The notes: generated by a model from the letters alone, not told the origin. DNA of 64,000 nucleotides from an uncultured Paracoccaceae bacterium (GCA_947503175.1 CANNCO010000001.1:558001-622000); one strand, 5' to 3'. Shown: positions 17,383 to 26,631, numbered from the stretch's first letter. Numbers and translations are program-made.

Positions 17383-18366
17383 TCAGGCCGCGATGGGGCC
17401 GGGGTGATCCTTGAGGAATGCGTTCAATTGCGCCTCATCCGGCATTGCCGGGGCGCAGCCGGGCTTCGAGACAACGATAGCCGCGCAGGCGGAGCCGCGC
17501 AGAACGGCGTCGCGCAAGGGCAGACCGGCGGCGATCCCGGACAGAAGCCCGGCCATGAAGCTGTCTCCGGCGCCGGTGGGTTTCAGGGCGGTGACAGGGA
17601 AGATGCCGGTGTGGATTTCCTCGCCACCAGCCAGCGTGACGGCGCCGCGTTCGCCCATCTTGTAGATGACGATGCCGGCGGTTGTGGTGGCAAGGTCCTG
17701 GGCTTTCTGCAGGCCTTTTGACGTGTCGCCTGCCATGAAGCCGAACTCTTGGTCATTGCCGACGATCATCTGGGCCATGGTGCCCGCGCGCGACAGGACG
17801 TCTGCGGCAACTTCTGCCGAAGGCCAGGAATAGGGGCGGTAATCGATGTCGAAGACGATGGGCAGATTTTGCATATGGGCTTTTTCGAACGCATGGAATG
17901 TGGCGCTGCGCGAAGGTTCGGCTGCAAAAACCGTGCCCGCCGTGATGAGCGCGCCGAACCGGGTCAGATCGACCTTGTCGACGTCGTCCGGAGTGACCTG
18001 AAAATCAGCGGCGGCGTTACGGTAGATGACGGTTTTATGGTCGTCCAGGCGACTTTCGTAGACTGCGAGGGAAGTGCGATATTCGCCCGTGACCGCGCGC
18101 ACGTATTCGGTTCCGACCCCGTAGTGGCGCAACTGGTTGACGCAATAGTCGCCCACCGCATCTGCCGAGACCGATGTGACGAGAGAGGCCCTGCCACCGA
18201 ACTTCGCGATACCCGCCGAGATATTGGCGGAGGATCCGCCCATCCCGACAACCATCGTTCTCGCGTCTTCGGTTTTCGTGCCAGCGGGATCGGGGCTCAG
18301 ATCCATGCCGACGCGCCCGAGCACGATGAAGTTGTTCTTGCGGATACCATCGATCAGGATGCTCAT
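17383..18366 (-). CDS. iolC: 5-Dehydro-2-deoxygluconokinase (IolC)
   Basis: A 327-aa PfkB/ribokinase-family kinase that phosphorylates 2-deoxy-5-keto-gluconate. The N-terminal substrate region GGSSANISAGIAKFG and the C-terminal anion-hole motif PTGAGDSF are present. I start it at 18366 (MSILIDG); the frame could run 65 codons further upstream but would then enter iolD. Proteobacterial IolC is often a fusion of about 640 residues with a DUF2090 aldolase-like domain; this one is kinase only, and iolJ supplies the aldolase. Confidence 0.9.
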   Translation of the reverse strand: MSILIDGIRKNNFIVLGRVGMDLSPDPAGTKTEDARTMVVGMGGSSANISAGIAKFGGRASLVTSVSADAVGDYCVNQLRHYGVGTEYVRAVTGEYRTSLAVYESRLDDHKTVIYRNAAADFQVTPDDVDKVDLTRFGALITAGTVFAAEPSRSATFHAFEKAHMQNLPIVFDIDYRPYSWPSAEVAADVLSRAGTMAQMIVGNDQEFGFMAGDTSKGLQKAQDLATTTAGIVIYKMGERGAVTLAGGEEIHTGIFPVTALKPTGAGDSFMAGLLSGIAAGLPLRDAVLRGSACAAIVVSKPGCAPAMPDEAQLNAFLKDHPGPIAA

Positions 18367-18418
18367 GTCTGACCCGCTTTCGGGTTCATGCTGTATCGCG
18401 TGGTGCGGGTCGTTCGCA

Positions 18419-20284
18419 TCACACACCCTTGCGCTGGCGCGCGCGGGCGCTTTCGACTTCCGCATGGGCCGCGCGGACCTTTTCGTGTTCGGAGACATGT
18501 GGTGTGCCCACCTCCCACCATGTGTGGCCCTCCGTGGTCCAGCCCTCGTAAGCATCCACATTCATGATGATGACAGAGGTCTTGTCTGCGGCCTTGGCGC
18601 GCTTGAACGCTTCCGCCAGTTCGGCAGGGTTGGCCACATGTTCGGCATGTGCCCCCATCGCGGTGGCGTGGGCCGCGAAGTCGACGGCGAAGGGGGCCGG
18701 AATAGTCGGGGCGTCCGTGAAAAGGTTGTTGAAGCTTTCGTTGCCCGTGTTGTTCTGAAGCTTGTTGATGACCGCGAAACCGCCATTGTCGAGCACGAGG
18801 ATGATCAGCTTTTTCTGCGTTAGAACAGAGGAATAGATATCGGAGTTCATCAAGAGATAGGAGCCATCTCCGACAAAGACGATCGTGTCTGACAGCGGCT
18901 CGACCTCGGACTGGGCGATCCGCGCGCCCCAGCCCCCGGCGATTTCGTATCCCATGCAGGAAAAGCCGAACTCCACGTCGACTGTGCCGATATCAAGGGT
19001 GCGCCAGTTTGCTGTAACCTCGGCGGGCAGACCGCCTGCTGCGGCGACAACGCGGTCGCGCGGCTCGCAGAGATCGTTCACGACACCGATGGCCTGAGCA
19101 TAGGAGTTCGGTCGGTTTCCGGGCCGGGTGTTGTGGGCGACGTAGGCATCCCATTCTTTGCGCGCGTTTTGGGCAAACTCGGTCCATGATTTTGGTGCCG
19201 TGTAGCTTTTCATCGCTTCGCCCAGAGCCTTCAACCCAAGCTTTGCGTCGCCAACGACTGGCAGGGACATATGCTTGCCCGCGTCGTGTCGCCCGACATT
19301 CAGGGAGATCAGGCGTGCGTCCTTTGCAAATGCTGTCCATGAGCCGGTTGTGAAGTCCTGAAGCCGGGAACCCACGGTCAGGACCACATCAGCCTTTTCG
19401 GCAACGGCATTGGCACTGTCTGACCCGGTCACGCCCACGGGGCCGATATTCAGGGGATGGGTCGCGATCATGTTGGCGCGGCCTGCAATCGTCTCGATCA
19501 CCGGGATGTTGTGTGCGTCCGCGAAGGCGGTGAGTTCCGTCACGGCCCTGGAATACTGGACACCTCCACCGGCGATGATCACTGGGCGCTTGGCGGAGGT
19601 TAGCAGGGTGGCGGCAGTGGTGACTTCATGCGGATCGGGCGATTGGCGGCGAATCCGATGGGTGCGTTCGGCAAAGAACTCCTCGGGGTATTCATAGTCC
19701 CAGCCTTGTACATCCTGTGGCAGACCGACAAAGGCCGGGCCGCAATCTGCGGGGTCCAGCATGGTCGCGAGCGCCGCCGGGAGCGACTGGATGATCTGCG
19801 CGGGATGGGTGATCCTGTCCCAATATCGTGTCACTGCCTTGAAGGCGTCGTTAAGACCAAGCGCGGGGTTCCCGAAATGCTCAAGCTGCTGAAGAACCGG
19901 GTCCGGCAGGCGGGTCAGGAACGTATCGCCGCAGAGCATCAGCATCGGCAGGCGGTTTGCGTGAGCCAGCGAAGCCGAGGTCAGAAGGTTCGCAGTACCG
20001 GGACCGGCCGAAGCGGTGCAGAACATGAAGCGCCTGCGAAGATGGTACTTCGCATAAGCGGCCGCGGCAAAGCCCATGGCTTGCTCGTTCTGGCCGCGAT
20101 AGAGGGGCAGGGTGTCGCGATGATCGTAAAGAGCCTCGCCCAGACAGGTGACATTGCCGTGGCCGAAGATGCCGAAGCCTCCGCCGCAGACGCGCATACG
20201 GCCCTCATCCGTTTCGATGAACTGCGCGTTCAGCCAGCGGATGATGGCCTGAGCCGTTGTCAGACGGATGGTTTTACCGGACAT
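18419..20284 (-). CDS. iolD: 3D-(3,5/4)-trihydroxycyclohexane-1,2-dione hydrolase
   Basis: A 621-aa thiamine-diphosphate enzyme that opens the cyclohexane-dione ring to 5-deoxy-glucuronate. The ThDP glutamate is in the N-terminal RGQNEQAMG stretch and the diphosphate/Mg motif is GDGSYLLMNSDI (about residue 470-481). It is the first gene of the minus-strand iol operon, with GGAGG eight bases before its ATG. The LacI-type palindrome lies about 80 bases upstream, so it is likely repressed without inositol. Confidence 0.95.
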   Translation of the reverse strand: MSGKTIRLTTAQAIIRWLNAQFIETDEGRMRVCGGGFGIFGHGNVTCLGEALYDHRDTLPLYRGQNEQAMGFAAAAYAKYHLRRRFMFCTASAGPGTANLLTSASLAHANRLPMLMLCGDTFLTRLPDPVLQQLEHFGNPALGLNDAFKAVTRYWDRITHPAQIIQSLPAALATMLDPADCGPAFVGLPQDVQGWDYEYPEEFFAERTHRIRRQSPDPHEVTTAATLLTSAKRPVIIAGGGVQYSRAVTELTAFADAHNIPVIETIAGRANMIATHPLNIGPVGVTGSDSANAVAEKADVVLTVGSRLQDFTTGSWTAFAKDARLISLNVGRHDAGKHMSLPVVGDAKLGLKALGEAMKSYTAPKSWTEFAQNARKEWDAYVAHNTRPGNRPNSYAQAIGVVNDLCEPRDRVVAAAGGLPAEVTANWRTLDIGTVDVEFGFSCMGYEIAGGWGARIAQSEVEPLSDTIVFVGDGSYLLMNSDIYSSVLTQKKLIILVLDNGGFAVINKLQNNTGNESFNNLFTDAPTIPAPFAVDFAAHATAMGAHAEHVANPAELAEAFKRAKAADKTSVIIMNVDAYEGWTTEGHTWWEVGTPHVSEHEKVRAAHAEVESARARQRKGV

Positions 20285-20361
20285 TGCGGGTCTCCTCCGG
20301 GGGCAGTCTGCCCGTATTGCTCGGATTGGTCATTGCCAAAGCACCGGATAGAAGATACGCA

Positions 20362-20381
20362 AATTGCAACCGGTTGCAATT
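20362..20381. promoter_or_regulatory. LacI-type operator between iolD and the Gfo/Idh-iolE operon
   Basis: A perfect 20-bp palindrome with core TTGCAACCGGTTGCAA lies in the divergent iolD promoter region, ending 20 bases before the plus-strand ATG. The central CG step and symmetric arms are typical of LacI/GalR operators. The same 16-bp core recurs at 26573-26588, next to the lacI gene. Confidence 0.85.
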
Positions 20382-20401
20382 AGTTTTTGGGCAGCGTCCA
20401 C

Positions 20402-21517
20402 ATGACAGATATCGGCATTGGAATTGTGGGCGGCGGGTACATGGGCAAGGCGCATGCGGTGGCCATGGCATCCGTCGGTGCGGTTTTCGGAACGGCGCTG
20501 CGGCCAAGGCTTCAATCGGTTGCCGCGTCGAATGCCGAGAGCGCGGAACGCTATCGCGCAGCGTTTGGGTTTCACAGCGCCGCCCCGGATTGGCAATCGC
20601 TGGTCGCCGATCCGGCAGTCGAGGCCGTGGTCATCGCGTCACCCCAGGAGACGCACCGGGCGATTGCCGAGGCGGCGTTTGCCGCTGGCAAACCGGTTCT
20701 GTGTGAGAAGCCCCTTGGCGCGTCGCTGGAGGATGCCCGCGCAATGGTGGCGGCGGCGGAGGCAAGCGGCGTCGCGAACATGGTGGGGTTCAACTATGTG
20801 AGGACGCCCGCAACCCAGTTCGTGCGGCAGTTGGTGGCTGACGATACGATTGGCGACATAACGTGGTTTCGAGGGGAGCATACGGAAGACTTCTATGCCG
20901 ATCCCGAGGCGCCCGCGACATGGCGCACGGAGGGTGATGCGAACGGGACGATGGGCGATCTTGCGCCGCATATGATCAACGCGGCCCTTGCGATTGCCGG
21001 TCCGATTGCCAGTGTGATGGCCGAGATCGAAACGGTTCATACCGAGCGTGGGGGCGTGCCGGTTGGAAATGACGATCAGGGGCAGTGTTTGTGCCGGTTC
21101 TCCTCGGGCGCCATGGGGCATCTTTATTTCAGCCGCATCGCCCATGGACGGAAGATGGGCTATGCCTATGAAATCACGGGTACAAAGGGCGCGATCCGTT
21201 TCGATCAGGAGGATCAGAACGCGGTCTGGCTCTACCGGGCCGAAGGGCCTGAGACAACGCGGGGCTTCACCAAGATCCTGACCGGCCCGGCGCACCCGGA
21301 TTACGAGGCGTTCTGTCAGGGGCCGGGGCATGGGACCGGCTATCAGGACCAGATCATCATCGAAGCGCGCGATTTCCTGGAGGCGATCTATAGCGGTCAA
21401 CTGGTCTGGCCAACTTTCCGCGACGGGCTTGCCGTATCTGAAGTGATCGACGCTGCCCGTACCTCTCATACCAACCGGCGCTGGCAGGATGTCAGCCGTT
21501 CCGAGGACCATTCATGA
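20402..21517 (+). CDS. Gfo/Idh/MocA dehydrogenase of the inositol regulon
   Basis: A 371-aa NAD(P)-dependent sugar/cyclitol dehydrogenase. The Rossmann motif is GIVGGGYMGKAHA, the family lysine is in CEKPLG, and the catalytic region has GDLAPHMINAAL. It is longer than IolG and resembles the levoglucosan/scyllo-inositol dehydrogenase branch. I choose the ATG at 20402 over a TTG at 20387. It heads a three-gene operon with iolE, directly under the LacI-type operator. A role with another inositol isomer or a keto-inositol is likely, but the substrate is not determined. Confidence 0.8.
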   Translation: MTDIGIGIVGGGYMGKAHAVAMASVGAVFGTALRPRLQSVAASNAESAERYRAAFGFHSAAPDWQSLVADPAVEAVVIASPQETHRAIAEAAFAAGKPVLCEKPLGASLEDARAMVAAAEASGVANMVGFNYVRTPATQFVRQLVADDTIGDITWFRGEHTEDFYADPEAPATWRTEGDANGTMGDLAPHMINAALAIAGPIASVMAEIETVHTERGGVPVGNDDQGQCLCRFSSGAMGHLYFSRIAHGRKMGYAYEITGTKGAIRFDQEDQNAVWLYRAEGPETTRGFTKILTGPAHPDYEAFCQGPGHGTGYQDQIIIEARDFLEAIYSGQLVWPTFRDGLAVSEVIDAARTSHTNRRWQDVSRSEDHS

Positions 21518-22407
21518 CGATCAAGATCGGTAATGCGCCCTGTTCCTGGGGCGTGGAGTTTGCGGGCGACCCGCGAAATCCGGACTGGCGCGATGTGCTG
21601 CGTGAGAACGCCGAGGCCGGATACCGTGGGATTGAGTTGGGGCCTGTGGGCTTCATGCCGGAGGATCCGCCCTTGGTGGCCGATGCGCTGGCCGAGAACG
21701 GTCTTGAACTGATCGGCGGGGTGGTGTTCCGCCCGTTTCACGACCCCGATCAGTGGGACGATGTGATGGACGGTTCGGTGCGCACGTGCAAGGCGCTTGC
21801 CGCCCATGGGGCGCGTCATCTGGTTCTGATCGATTCGATTTCACCAAGGCGCGCGCCGACGGCTGGCCGCGTGGATGCGGCCGAGCAGATGGATGCAGCC
21901 GAATGGAGCGCCTATCGCGACAAGATCGCGACCGTTGCCCGGATGGGGACGGAGGAGTACGGGCTCACGGTGGGCATCCACGCCCATGCCGCCGGGTTCA
22001 TGGACTTTGAGCCGGAACTGGAGAGACTACTGGATGAGGTCGACGCGAGCATCTTGAAGATCTGCTTTGACACGGGTCATCATTCCTATGCCGGGTTCGA
22101 TCCGGTGGCGTTCATGGAGCGGCATATGGATCGGATAAGCTATATGCATTTTAAGGATATAGACCCGACGGTTAAGTCGGATGTTATCGCCAATGGAACC
22201 GGGTTCTATGAAGCCTGCGGGCAGGGCATCTTCTGTAATCTGGGCGACGGAGATGTCGATTTTCCGGCGGTGCGGCATCTCCTTTTGGAACATGGGTTCG
22301 ATGGCTGGTGCACGGTCGAGCAGGATTGCGACCCGACCTTGCCGGACACCGATCCGCTGCGGGATGCACGCCTGAACCGGGCCTATCTGGCTTCGATCGG
22401 CTTCTGA
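21514..22407 (+). CDS. iolE: Inosose dehydratase
   Basis: A 297-aa TIM-barrel protein of the xylose-isomerase-like family that dehydrates 2-keto-myo-inositol to the trihydroxycyclohexane-dione used by IolD. The N-terminal GNAPCSWGVEF and the C-terminal CTVEQDCDP, with metal ligands in CFDTGHH and MHFKD, are characteristic of IolE. Its ATG overlaps the previous stop (ATGA). With iolG, iolD, iolB, iolC and iolJ the pathway to malonate semialdehyde is complete in this window; iolA is missing. Confidence 0.94.
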   Translation: MTIKIGNAPCSWGVEFAGDPRNPDWRDVLRENAEAGYRGIELGPVGFMPEDPPLVADALAENGLELIGGVVFRPFHDPDQWDDVMDGSVRTCKALAAHGARHLVLIDSISPRRAPTAGRVDAAEQMDAAEWSAYRDKIATVARMGTEEYGLTVGIHAHAAGFMDFEPELERLLDEVDASILKICFDTGHHSYAGFDPVAFMERHMDRISYMHFKDIDPTVKSDVIANGTGFYEACGQGIFCNLGDGDVDFPAVRHLLLEHGFDGWCTVEQDCDPTLPDTDPLRDARLNRAYLASIGF

Positions 22408-22419
22408 GGGAGAGGGCCC

Positions 22420-23553
22420 ATGGAAAAACTGAGCTGGGGCATGGTCGGTGGTGGCGAGGGGAGCCAGATCGGACCCGCGCACCGCATGGGTGCGCAGGCG
22501 GACGGCAACTTTGCCTTTGTCGCCGGGGCGCTTGATGCCGATGCGGATAAGGGACGCGCTTATGCGCAAACCTTGGGGATCGCGGCAGACCGCGCCTACG
22601 GCGACTGGCGCGAGATGCTTGCGGGTGAGACGCAACGTGAAGACCGGATTGATCTGGTGACGGTCGCGACCCCCAACGCGACCCATTTTGAGATCACCAA
22701 GGCGTTCCTTGAGGCCGGGTTCAACGTGCTCTGCGAAAAGCCCATGACCATGACTGTGGAAGAGGGCGAAGAGATCGTGCGCGTGGCCGAGGCTTCGGGT
22801 CGGGTCTGTGCGGTGAATTACTGCTATTCCGCCTATCCGATGGTGCGACAGATGCGGGCGATGGTTGCGGATGGCGAACTGGGGAAGATCCGGCTGGTTG
22901 TCGCCAATTTCTCGCACGGGCACCATGCGGATGCGGCGGATGCCGATAATCCACGCGTCCGCTGGCGTTATGATCCGGCGATGGCAGGAGTTTCGGGCCA
23001 GATGGCCGATTGCGGTATCCATGCGCTGCATCTGGCGAGTTTCATCACGGGCGATGAGGTGAAGACGCTTTCCGCAGACTTCGCGTCGACGATACCGAGC
23101 CGGGTTCTGGAAGACGATGCGATGGTCAACTTCCGGACCGAGGGCGGGATCGTCGGGCGGCTCTGGACCTCGACCGTCGCCATCGGGCGGCAGCATGGGC
23201 TGGATATACAGGTCTATGGAGAGACGGGTGGGCTGCGCTGGGCGTCCGAACAGCCGAACCAAGTGTACTACCAGAAGCTGGGCGGACGGATGGAGATCAT
23301 GGAGAAGGGTGAAGCGGGTCTGTTCGACGAAGCACAGCGCCTGTCGCGGGTGGCTATCGCCCACCCGGAAGGCTTTCCGCTTGCGGTCGCGAATATCTAT
23401 GTTGATCTGGCCGCGGCGATCCGGGGGCAGGCGAAGGGTGATTTCCCGACACCTTCAGATGGCTTGCGTTCCATGGCCGCTGTCCACGCGGCCGTCGCCT
23501 CGGCCAAGGCAGAAGGCGCCTGGACAGACGCCCGCCCGCCGATGTTCCGCTAG
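22420..23553 (+). CDS. Gfo/Idh/MocA dehydrogenase, third gene of iolE operon
   Basis: A 377-aa oxidoreductase. Its Rossmann start GMVGGGEGSQIGPAHR is of the variant found in 3-keto-glycoside/inositol-related dehydrogenases. The lysine motif CEKPMT and the catalytic MADCGIHALHL follow. GGGAGAGGG precedes its ATG and it lies 12 bases after iolE. It may interconvert scyllo- or D-chiro-inositol with keto-inositols so that several isomers enter the pathway. This role is inference. The gene is convergent with the ABC ATPase and overlaps it by four bases. Confidence 0.8.
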   Translation: MEKLSWGMVGGGEGSQIGPAHRMGAQADGNFAFVAGALDADADKGRAYAQTLGIAADRAYGDWREMLAGETQREDRIDLVTVATPNATHFEITKAFLEAGFNVLCEKPMTMTVEEGEEIVRVAEASGRVCAVNYCYSAYPMVRQMRAMVADGELGKIRLVVANFSHGHHADAADADNPRVRWRYDPAMAGVSGQMADCGIHALHLASFITGDEVKTLSADFASTIPSRVLEDDAMVNFRTEGGIVGRLWTSTVAIGRQHGLDIQVYGETGGLRWASEQPNQVYYQKLGGRMEIMEKGEAGLFDEAQRLSRVAIAHPEGFPLAVANIYVDLAAAIRGQAKGDFPTPSDGLRSMAAVHAAVASAKAEGAWTDARPPMFR

Positions 23554-24344
23554 ACCGTTCCGCCCAGCGACCCTTCGAGCGTGGCGAGTTCCTGACCGCC
23601 TGCCATCATGTCCTGAAGCTCGTCTGGTGTGATCTGACCGCGCTGGGCCGTGCCCAGGGTTTTCCCGCGGTTGAGCACCGTGAAGCGGTCACCGACGGCT
23701 AGCGCGTGGCGGACATTGTGGGTGATGAACACGACTGCGATCCCCTGCTTGCGGACCTTGTCGATCGTGGCCAGCACGTTTGATGTCTGACGCACACCCA
23801 GGGCGGACGTTGGTTCGTCGAGGATCAGCACCTTGGCCCCGAAGTGAACGGCGCGGGCAATGGCAACAGTCTGGCGTTCGCCGCCCGACAAGGTGCCCAC
23901 GGCCTGATCGGGGCCGCGCAGGTTGATCCCCATGCTTTTCATCTCTTCCATGGTGATGCGGTCGGCATGGTCCTTGTCGTAGAACGGGATGCCCGCGATC
24001 TTGCGGATCGGTTCGTTGCCCATGAAGAAGTTGCGCGCAACTGACATGAGCGGGATCATCGCCAGATCCTGATATACCGTCGCAATCCCCGCCGCGATGG
24101 AATCGCGGGGATCATCGAAGTTCATCGGCCTGCCTTCGAAGATGATCTCGCCATGGGTGGGTTTGTGTACGCCGGACATGGTTTTGATGAAGGTCGACTT
24201 CCCGGCACCGTTATCGCCCAAGAGGCAATGGCATTCACCGGGATACACATCGACCGATACGCCGGCGAGCGCGATGACCGATCCGAAATGCTTTTCGATG
24301 TCGCGCATTTCGATGATGGGCTGGTGTTCTGAACGGGTGTTCAT
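23550..24344 (-). CDS. Sugar ABC transporter ATPase (CUT2, single domain)
   Basis: A 264-aa ABC ATPase. Walker A is GDNGAGKST, the signature is LSGGERQ, Walker B is VLILDEP and the H-loop is FITHN. Ribose-type CUT2 importers usually have a duplicated ATPase of about 500 residues; this single-domain form matches the FrcA subgroup. It follows the permease gene by one base. Clustering with iol genes and the shared operator point to inositol or a related polyol as substrate. Confidence 0.88.
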   Translation of the reverse strand: MNTRSEHQPIIEMRDIEKHFGSVIALAGVSVDVYPGECHCLLGDNGAGKSTFIKTMSGVHKPTHGEIIFEGRPMNFDDPRDSIAAGIATVYQDLAMIPLMSVARNFFMGNEPIRKIAGIPFYDKDHADRITMEEMKSMGINLRGPDQAVGTLSGGERQTVAIARAVHFGAKVLILDEPTSALGVRQTSNVLATIDKVRKQGIAVVFITHNVRHALAVGDRFTVLNRGKTLGTAQRGQITPDELQDMMAGGQELATLEGSLGGTV

Positions 24345-24345
24345 A

Positions 24346-25470
24346 TCAACGCTCCCCCGTGATCATGCGGCGGATGTAGGTGTTCAGGATCACCGCAAAG
24401 AGCAGGATCACCCCGAGGAACACCCGGAACAGCGAGCTTTCGACGCCCGCGAAGAACAGGCCCTGTTGCACGACACCAAAGATCAGTGCGCCAAGGGCGG
24501 CCCCGATGACCGATCCATACCCACCGGTCAGAAGCGCGCCGCCGATGACCACGGCGATAATGGCCTCGAACTCCTTCAGAAGGCCCCGGTCGGCGCCAGC
24601 GGAGCCGAACTCCATCACCTGGCAGGTGGCGAAGACACAGGCGCAGAAGGCGGTGAACATGAACATCAGGATTTTGACGCGGTTCACGGGGACACCGACA
24701 TAACGCGCGGCCTGCGGGTCGCCGCCTGCAGCGAAGATCCAGTTGCCGAAGCGGGTTTTCGTCAAAAGGACGTGGCCCGCGATTATCAGGATAATGGCCC
24801 AGACGATCAGCATCGGAATGCCATCGACCACGGGTTCTCCTGCGCGCGTACCGCGTTCGAATGTGCCGATCAGGCCGTTATCGCCCATCCACTGGAAGAA
24901 GCCGGTGAGAATCTTCCCGCCAAAGATCGGGGCCAGCCAGTCGCCTTCGGCGGCGTCCCTGACCCCGCCGATGATGGTCTTGTTTTCAAGCGTTTGTGGC
25001 AGGTAAATCGTGAAACCGCGCAGGATGAACAGCGATGCCAATGTGACGATGAAACTGGGCAGCCCCGTGCGGATCACGATATAGCCGTTGATCGCGCCGA
25101 CCACGAGGCACATGAGAAATGTCACTGTGATCGCCAGCCAGACCGGCCAGCCATAGGTCACCGAGAAAATGGCGATCATCATGCCCGCAAAGCCGATCAT
25201 GGAACCGACGGACAGATCGAACTCGCCCGCGATCATCAGAAGACAGGCGCCGACGGCGATGATCATGAACTGAGCCGAAACGACAGACCAGTTCAGAACG
25301 CCTTGCGAGTTGAACATCCCGGAGTCGAAAGCGAACAGAAGAAAGAATGTGAAAACCAGAACCGTTCCGCAAATGCCGCCCAGTTCAGGCCGGATGAGAG
25401 CTTTGCGGAAGCCCGACATCTCTTTGATGCGTTCATCAGAGGTCGGAGGAGTTTGCGCTGTTTCTGACAT
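24346..25470 (-). CDS. Sugar/inositol ABC transporter permease
   Basis: A 374-aa inner-membrane permease of the CUT2 (RbsC/FrcC) family with about eight to ten hydrophobic segments. The hallmark stretches AGEFDLSVGSM and GGALLTGGYGSVIGA are intact. It lies between the binding-protein gene and the ATPase gene on the minus strand. A strong stem-loop separates it from the binding-protein gene, which probably lowers its expression relative to the binding protein. Confidence 0.9.
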   Translation of the reverse strand: MSETAQTPPTSDERIKEMSGFRKALIRPELGGICGTVLVFTFFLLFAFDSGMFNSQGVLNWSVVSAQFMIIAVGACLLMIAGEFDLSVGSMIGFAGMMIAIFSVTYGWPVWLAITVTFLMCLVVGAINGYIVIRTGLPSFIVTLASLFILRGFTIYLPQTLENKTIIGGVRDAAEGDWLAPIFGGKILTGFFQWMGDNGLIGTFERGTRAGEPVVDGIPMLIVWAIILIIAGHVLLTKTRFGNWIFAAGGDPQAARYVGVPVNRVKILMFMFTAFCACVFATCQVMEFGSAGADRGLLKEFEAIIAVVIGGALLTGGYGSVIGAALGALIFGVVQQGLFFAGVESSLFRVFLGVILLFAVILNTYIRRMITGER

Positions 25471-25505
25471 CGCCCCGTCTCCAGAGTGTTGAGTTGGAAA
25501 GAAGA

Positions 25506-25529
25506 AGGGCGACCCTCTCAGGTCGCCCT
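25506..25529 (-). terminator. Stem-loop between ABC binding protein and permease genes
   Basis: AGGGCGACC and GGTCGCCCT form a perfect 9-bp stem with a 6-base loop, followed on the minus strand by TTCTTCTTTCC. It lies just after the stop of the binding-protein gene. Such elements commonly stabilise or partly terminate transcripts so the binding protein is made in excess. Confidence 0.65.
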
Positions 25530-25539
25530 CGGATCGTGC

Positions 25540-26487
25540 TTACCGGTATTCCCCCGCGAATTCTTCCACCTTTTCGAGCGCGTCGGCGGTGACAAAACCA
25601 GGCCCCGAGTTGATGTTGTTGCCCGGCAGAACGCCGTAGCGGTGGTAGTTCGTCATGATGACCACCGGCAGATAAGCCTGAAGGAAGGGCTGCTGGTCGA
25701 TCCCCCAGTTGATCACCCCGGATTTGATACCTTTGACAATTTCTTCGCCAAGATCGAACGTGCCGAAGTAGATGTCGCCGGCCATGCCGTTTTCCTCGAG
25801 CGCCGCGATTGTCGGGTCAGCCGAAACCGGACCGAGGGTCAGGATGCCGTCGGTGTCTGGGTTGGCGGAAAGGTAGGCCAGAACCTTGTTCTTGATTTCC
25901 GACGGGTCGGTGCCGCTGTCGAGCATCGAGTTGCCCAGATCGACGCCAAGGCCATCGGCAAAGCCACGGCAACGCTCGCCCACCGTAGGCTGCTGGATCG
26001 CGTGGTTCACGCACAGGAAGTTCGTGACACCGTCGCCCTTGGCGCGAATGCCAGCTGCGAAACCTGCATCGTATTCGGGCTGACCCACATACATCAGCGC
26101 GCCAACCTCGCGCGCCTGATCTGGTGTGCCTGTGTTCATGATGATGACATCCACGCCCGATGCGACCGCGTTCATGATCGGGTCTTTCAGAACGTCGTAA
26201 TCGGCCAGTGTGGTGATGATACCATTCGGCCCCGAGGCTGCGGCCTGATCGATGATCCTTGCCATATCGGCGATGTCGCCGGTTGGCGGGTTGCGATACT
26301 CGACCTCGACACCCATCTGATCGCCCGCCAGCGCGATGCCGTTCTTGATCGTATTCCACCAGCTGTCGCTGTCAGGCGCGTGGCTGACCAGAACATAGCT
26401 GAGTTTTTCATGCGCATCCGCCAGCGCGGCGAACGGCGTGGCGGCGACCGCCGCGCCCATGGCAATGGATGTCAAAAGAGTTTTCAT
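25540..26487 (-). CDS. Periplasmic sugar/inositol-binding protein of ABC transporter
   Basis: A 315-aa periplasmic-binding-protein type 1 (ribose-binding-like) protein with a signal peptide of about 22 residues (MKTLLTSIAMGAAVAA..ALADA). The start is fixed by GGGAGG six bases ahead of the ATG at 26487; the same frame is open far upstream but would run antisense through lacI. It is the first gene of the transporter operon and is divergent from lacI, with a perfect operator palindrome between them. myo-Inositol is the likely ligand by context. Confidence 0.88.
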   Translation of the reverse strand: MKTLLTSIAMGAAVAATPFAALADAHEKLSYVLVSHAPDSDSWWNTIKNGIALAGDQMGVEVEYRNPPTGDIADMARIIDQAAASGPNGIITTLADYDVLKDPIMNAVASGVDVIIMNTGTPDQAREVGALMYVGQPEYDAGFAAGIRAKGDGVTNFLCVNHAIQQPTVGERCRGFADGLGVDLGNSMLDSGTDPSEIKNKVLAYLSANPDTDGILTLGPVSADPTIAALEENGMAGDIYFGTFDLGEEIVKGIKSGVINWGIDQQPFLQAYLPVVIMTNYHRYGVLPGNNINSGPGFVTADALEKVEEFAGEYR

Positions 26488-26571
26488 TGGATCCTCCCAA
26501 GGATATTGCGATTGCATGACGGGGCGGTTCATCCGCCTCTTCCCGGGTATGGTAAGCACAGGTTCAAATTT

Positions 26572-26589
26572 TTTGCAACCGGTTGCAAA
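26572..26589. promoter_or_regulatory. LacI-type operator between transporter operon and lacI
   Basis: TTTGCAACCGGTTGCAAA is a perfect 18-bp palindrome sharing the 16-bp core TTGCAACCGGTTGCAA with the iolD operator. It lies 43 bases before the lacI ATG and 85 bases before the binding-protein ATG. This fits joint control of the transporter and autoregulation of the repressor. Confidence 0.85.
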
Positions 26590-26631
26590 GTTTTCAAATG
26601 ACGTACATCCTATGGGGCATAAGGTGATGAC

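Noticed and set aside
18367-18561. 65-codon N-terminal extension of IolC
   Set aside because: It would overlap the end of iolD and has an Arg/Pro-rich composition unlike any kinase N-terminus.
24097-25467. 456-codon plus-strand frame opposite the ABC permease
   Set aside because: The translation is rich in Asp, His and Gln as expected for the complement of a hydrophobic membrane protein; no domain is recognisable.
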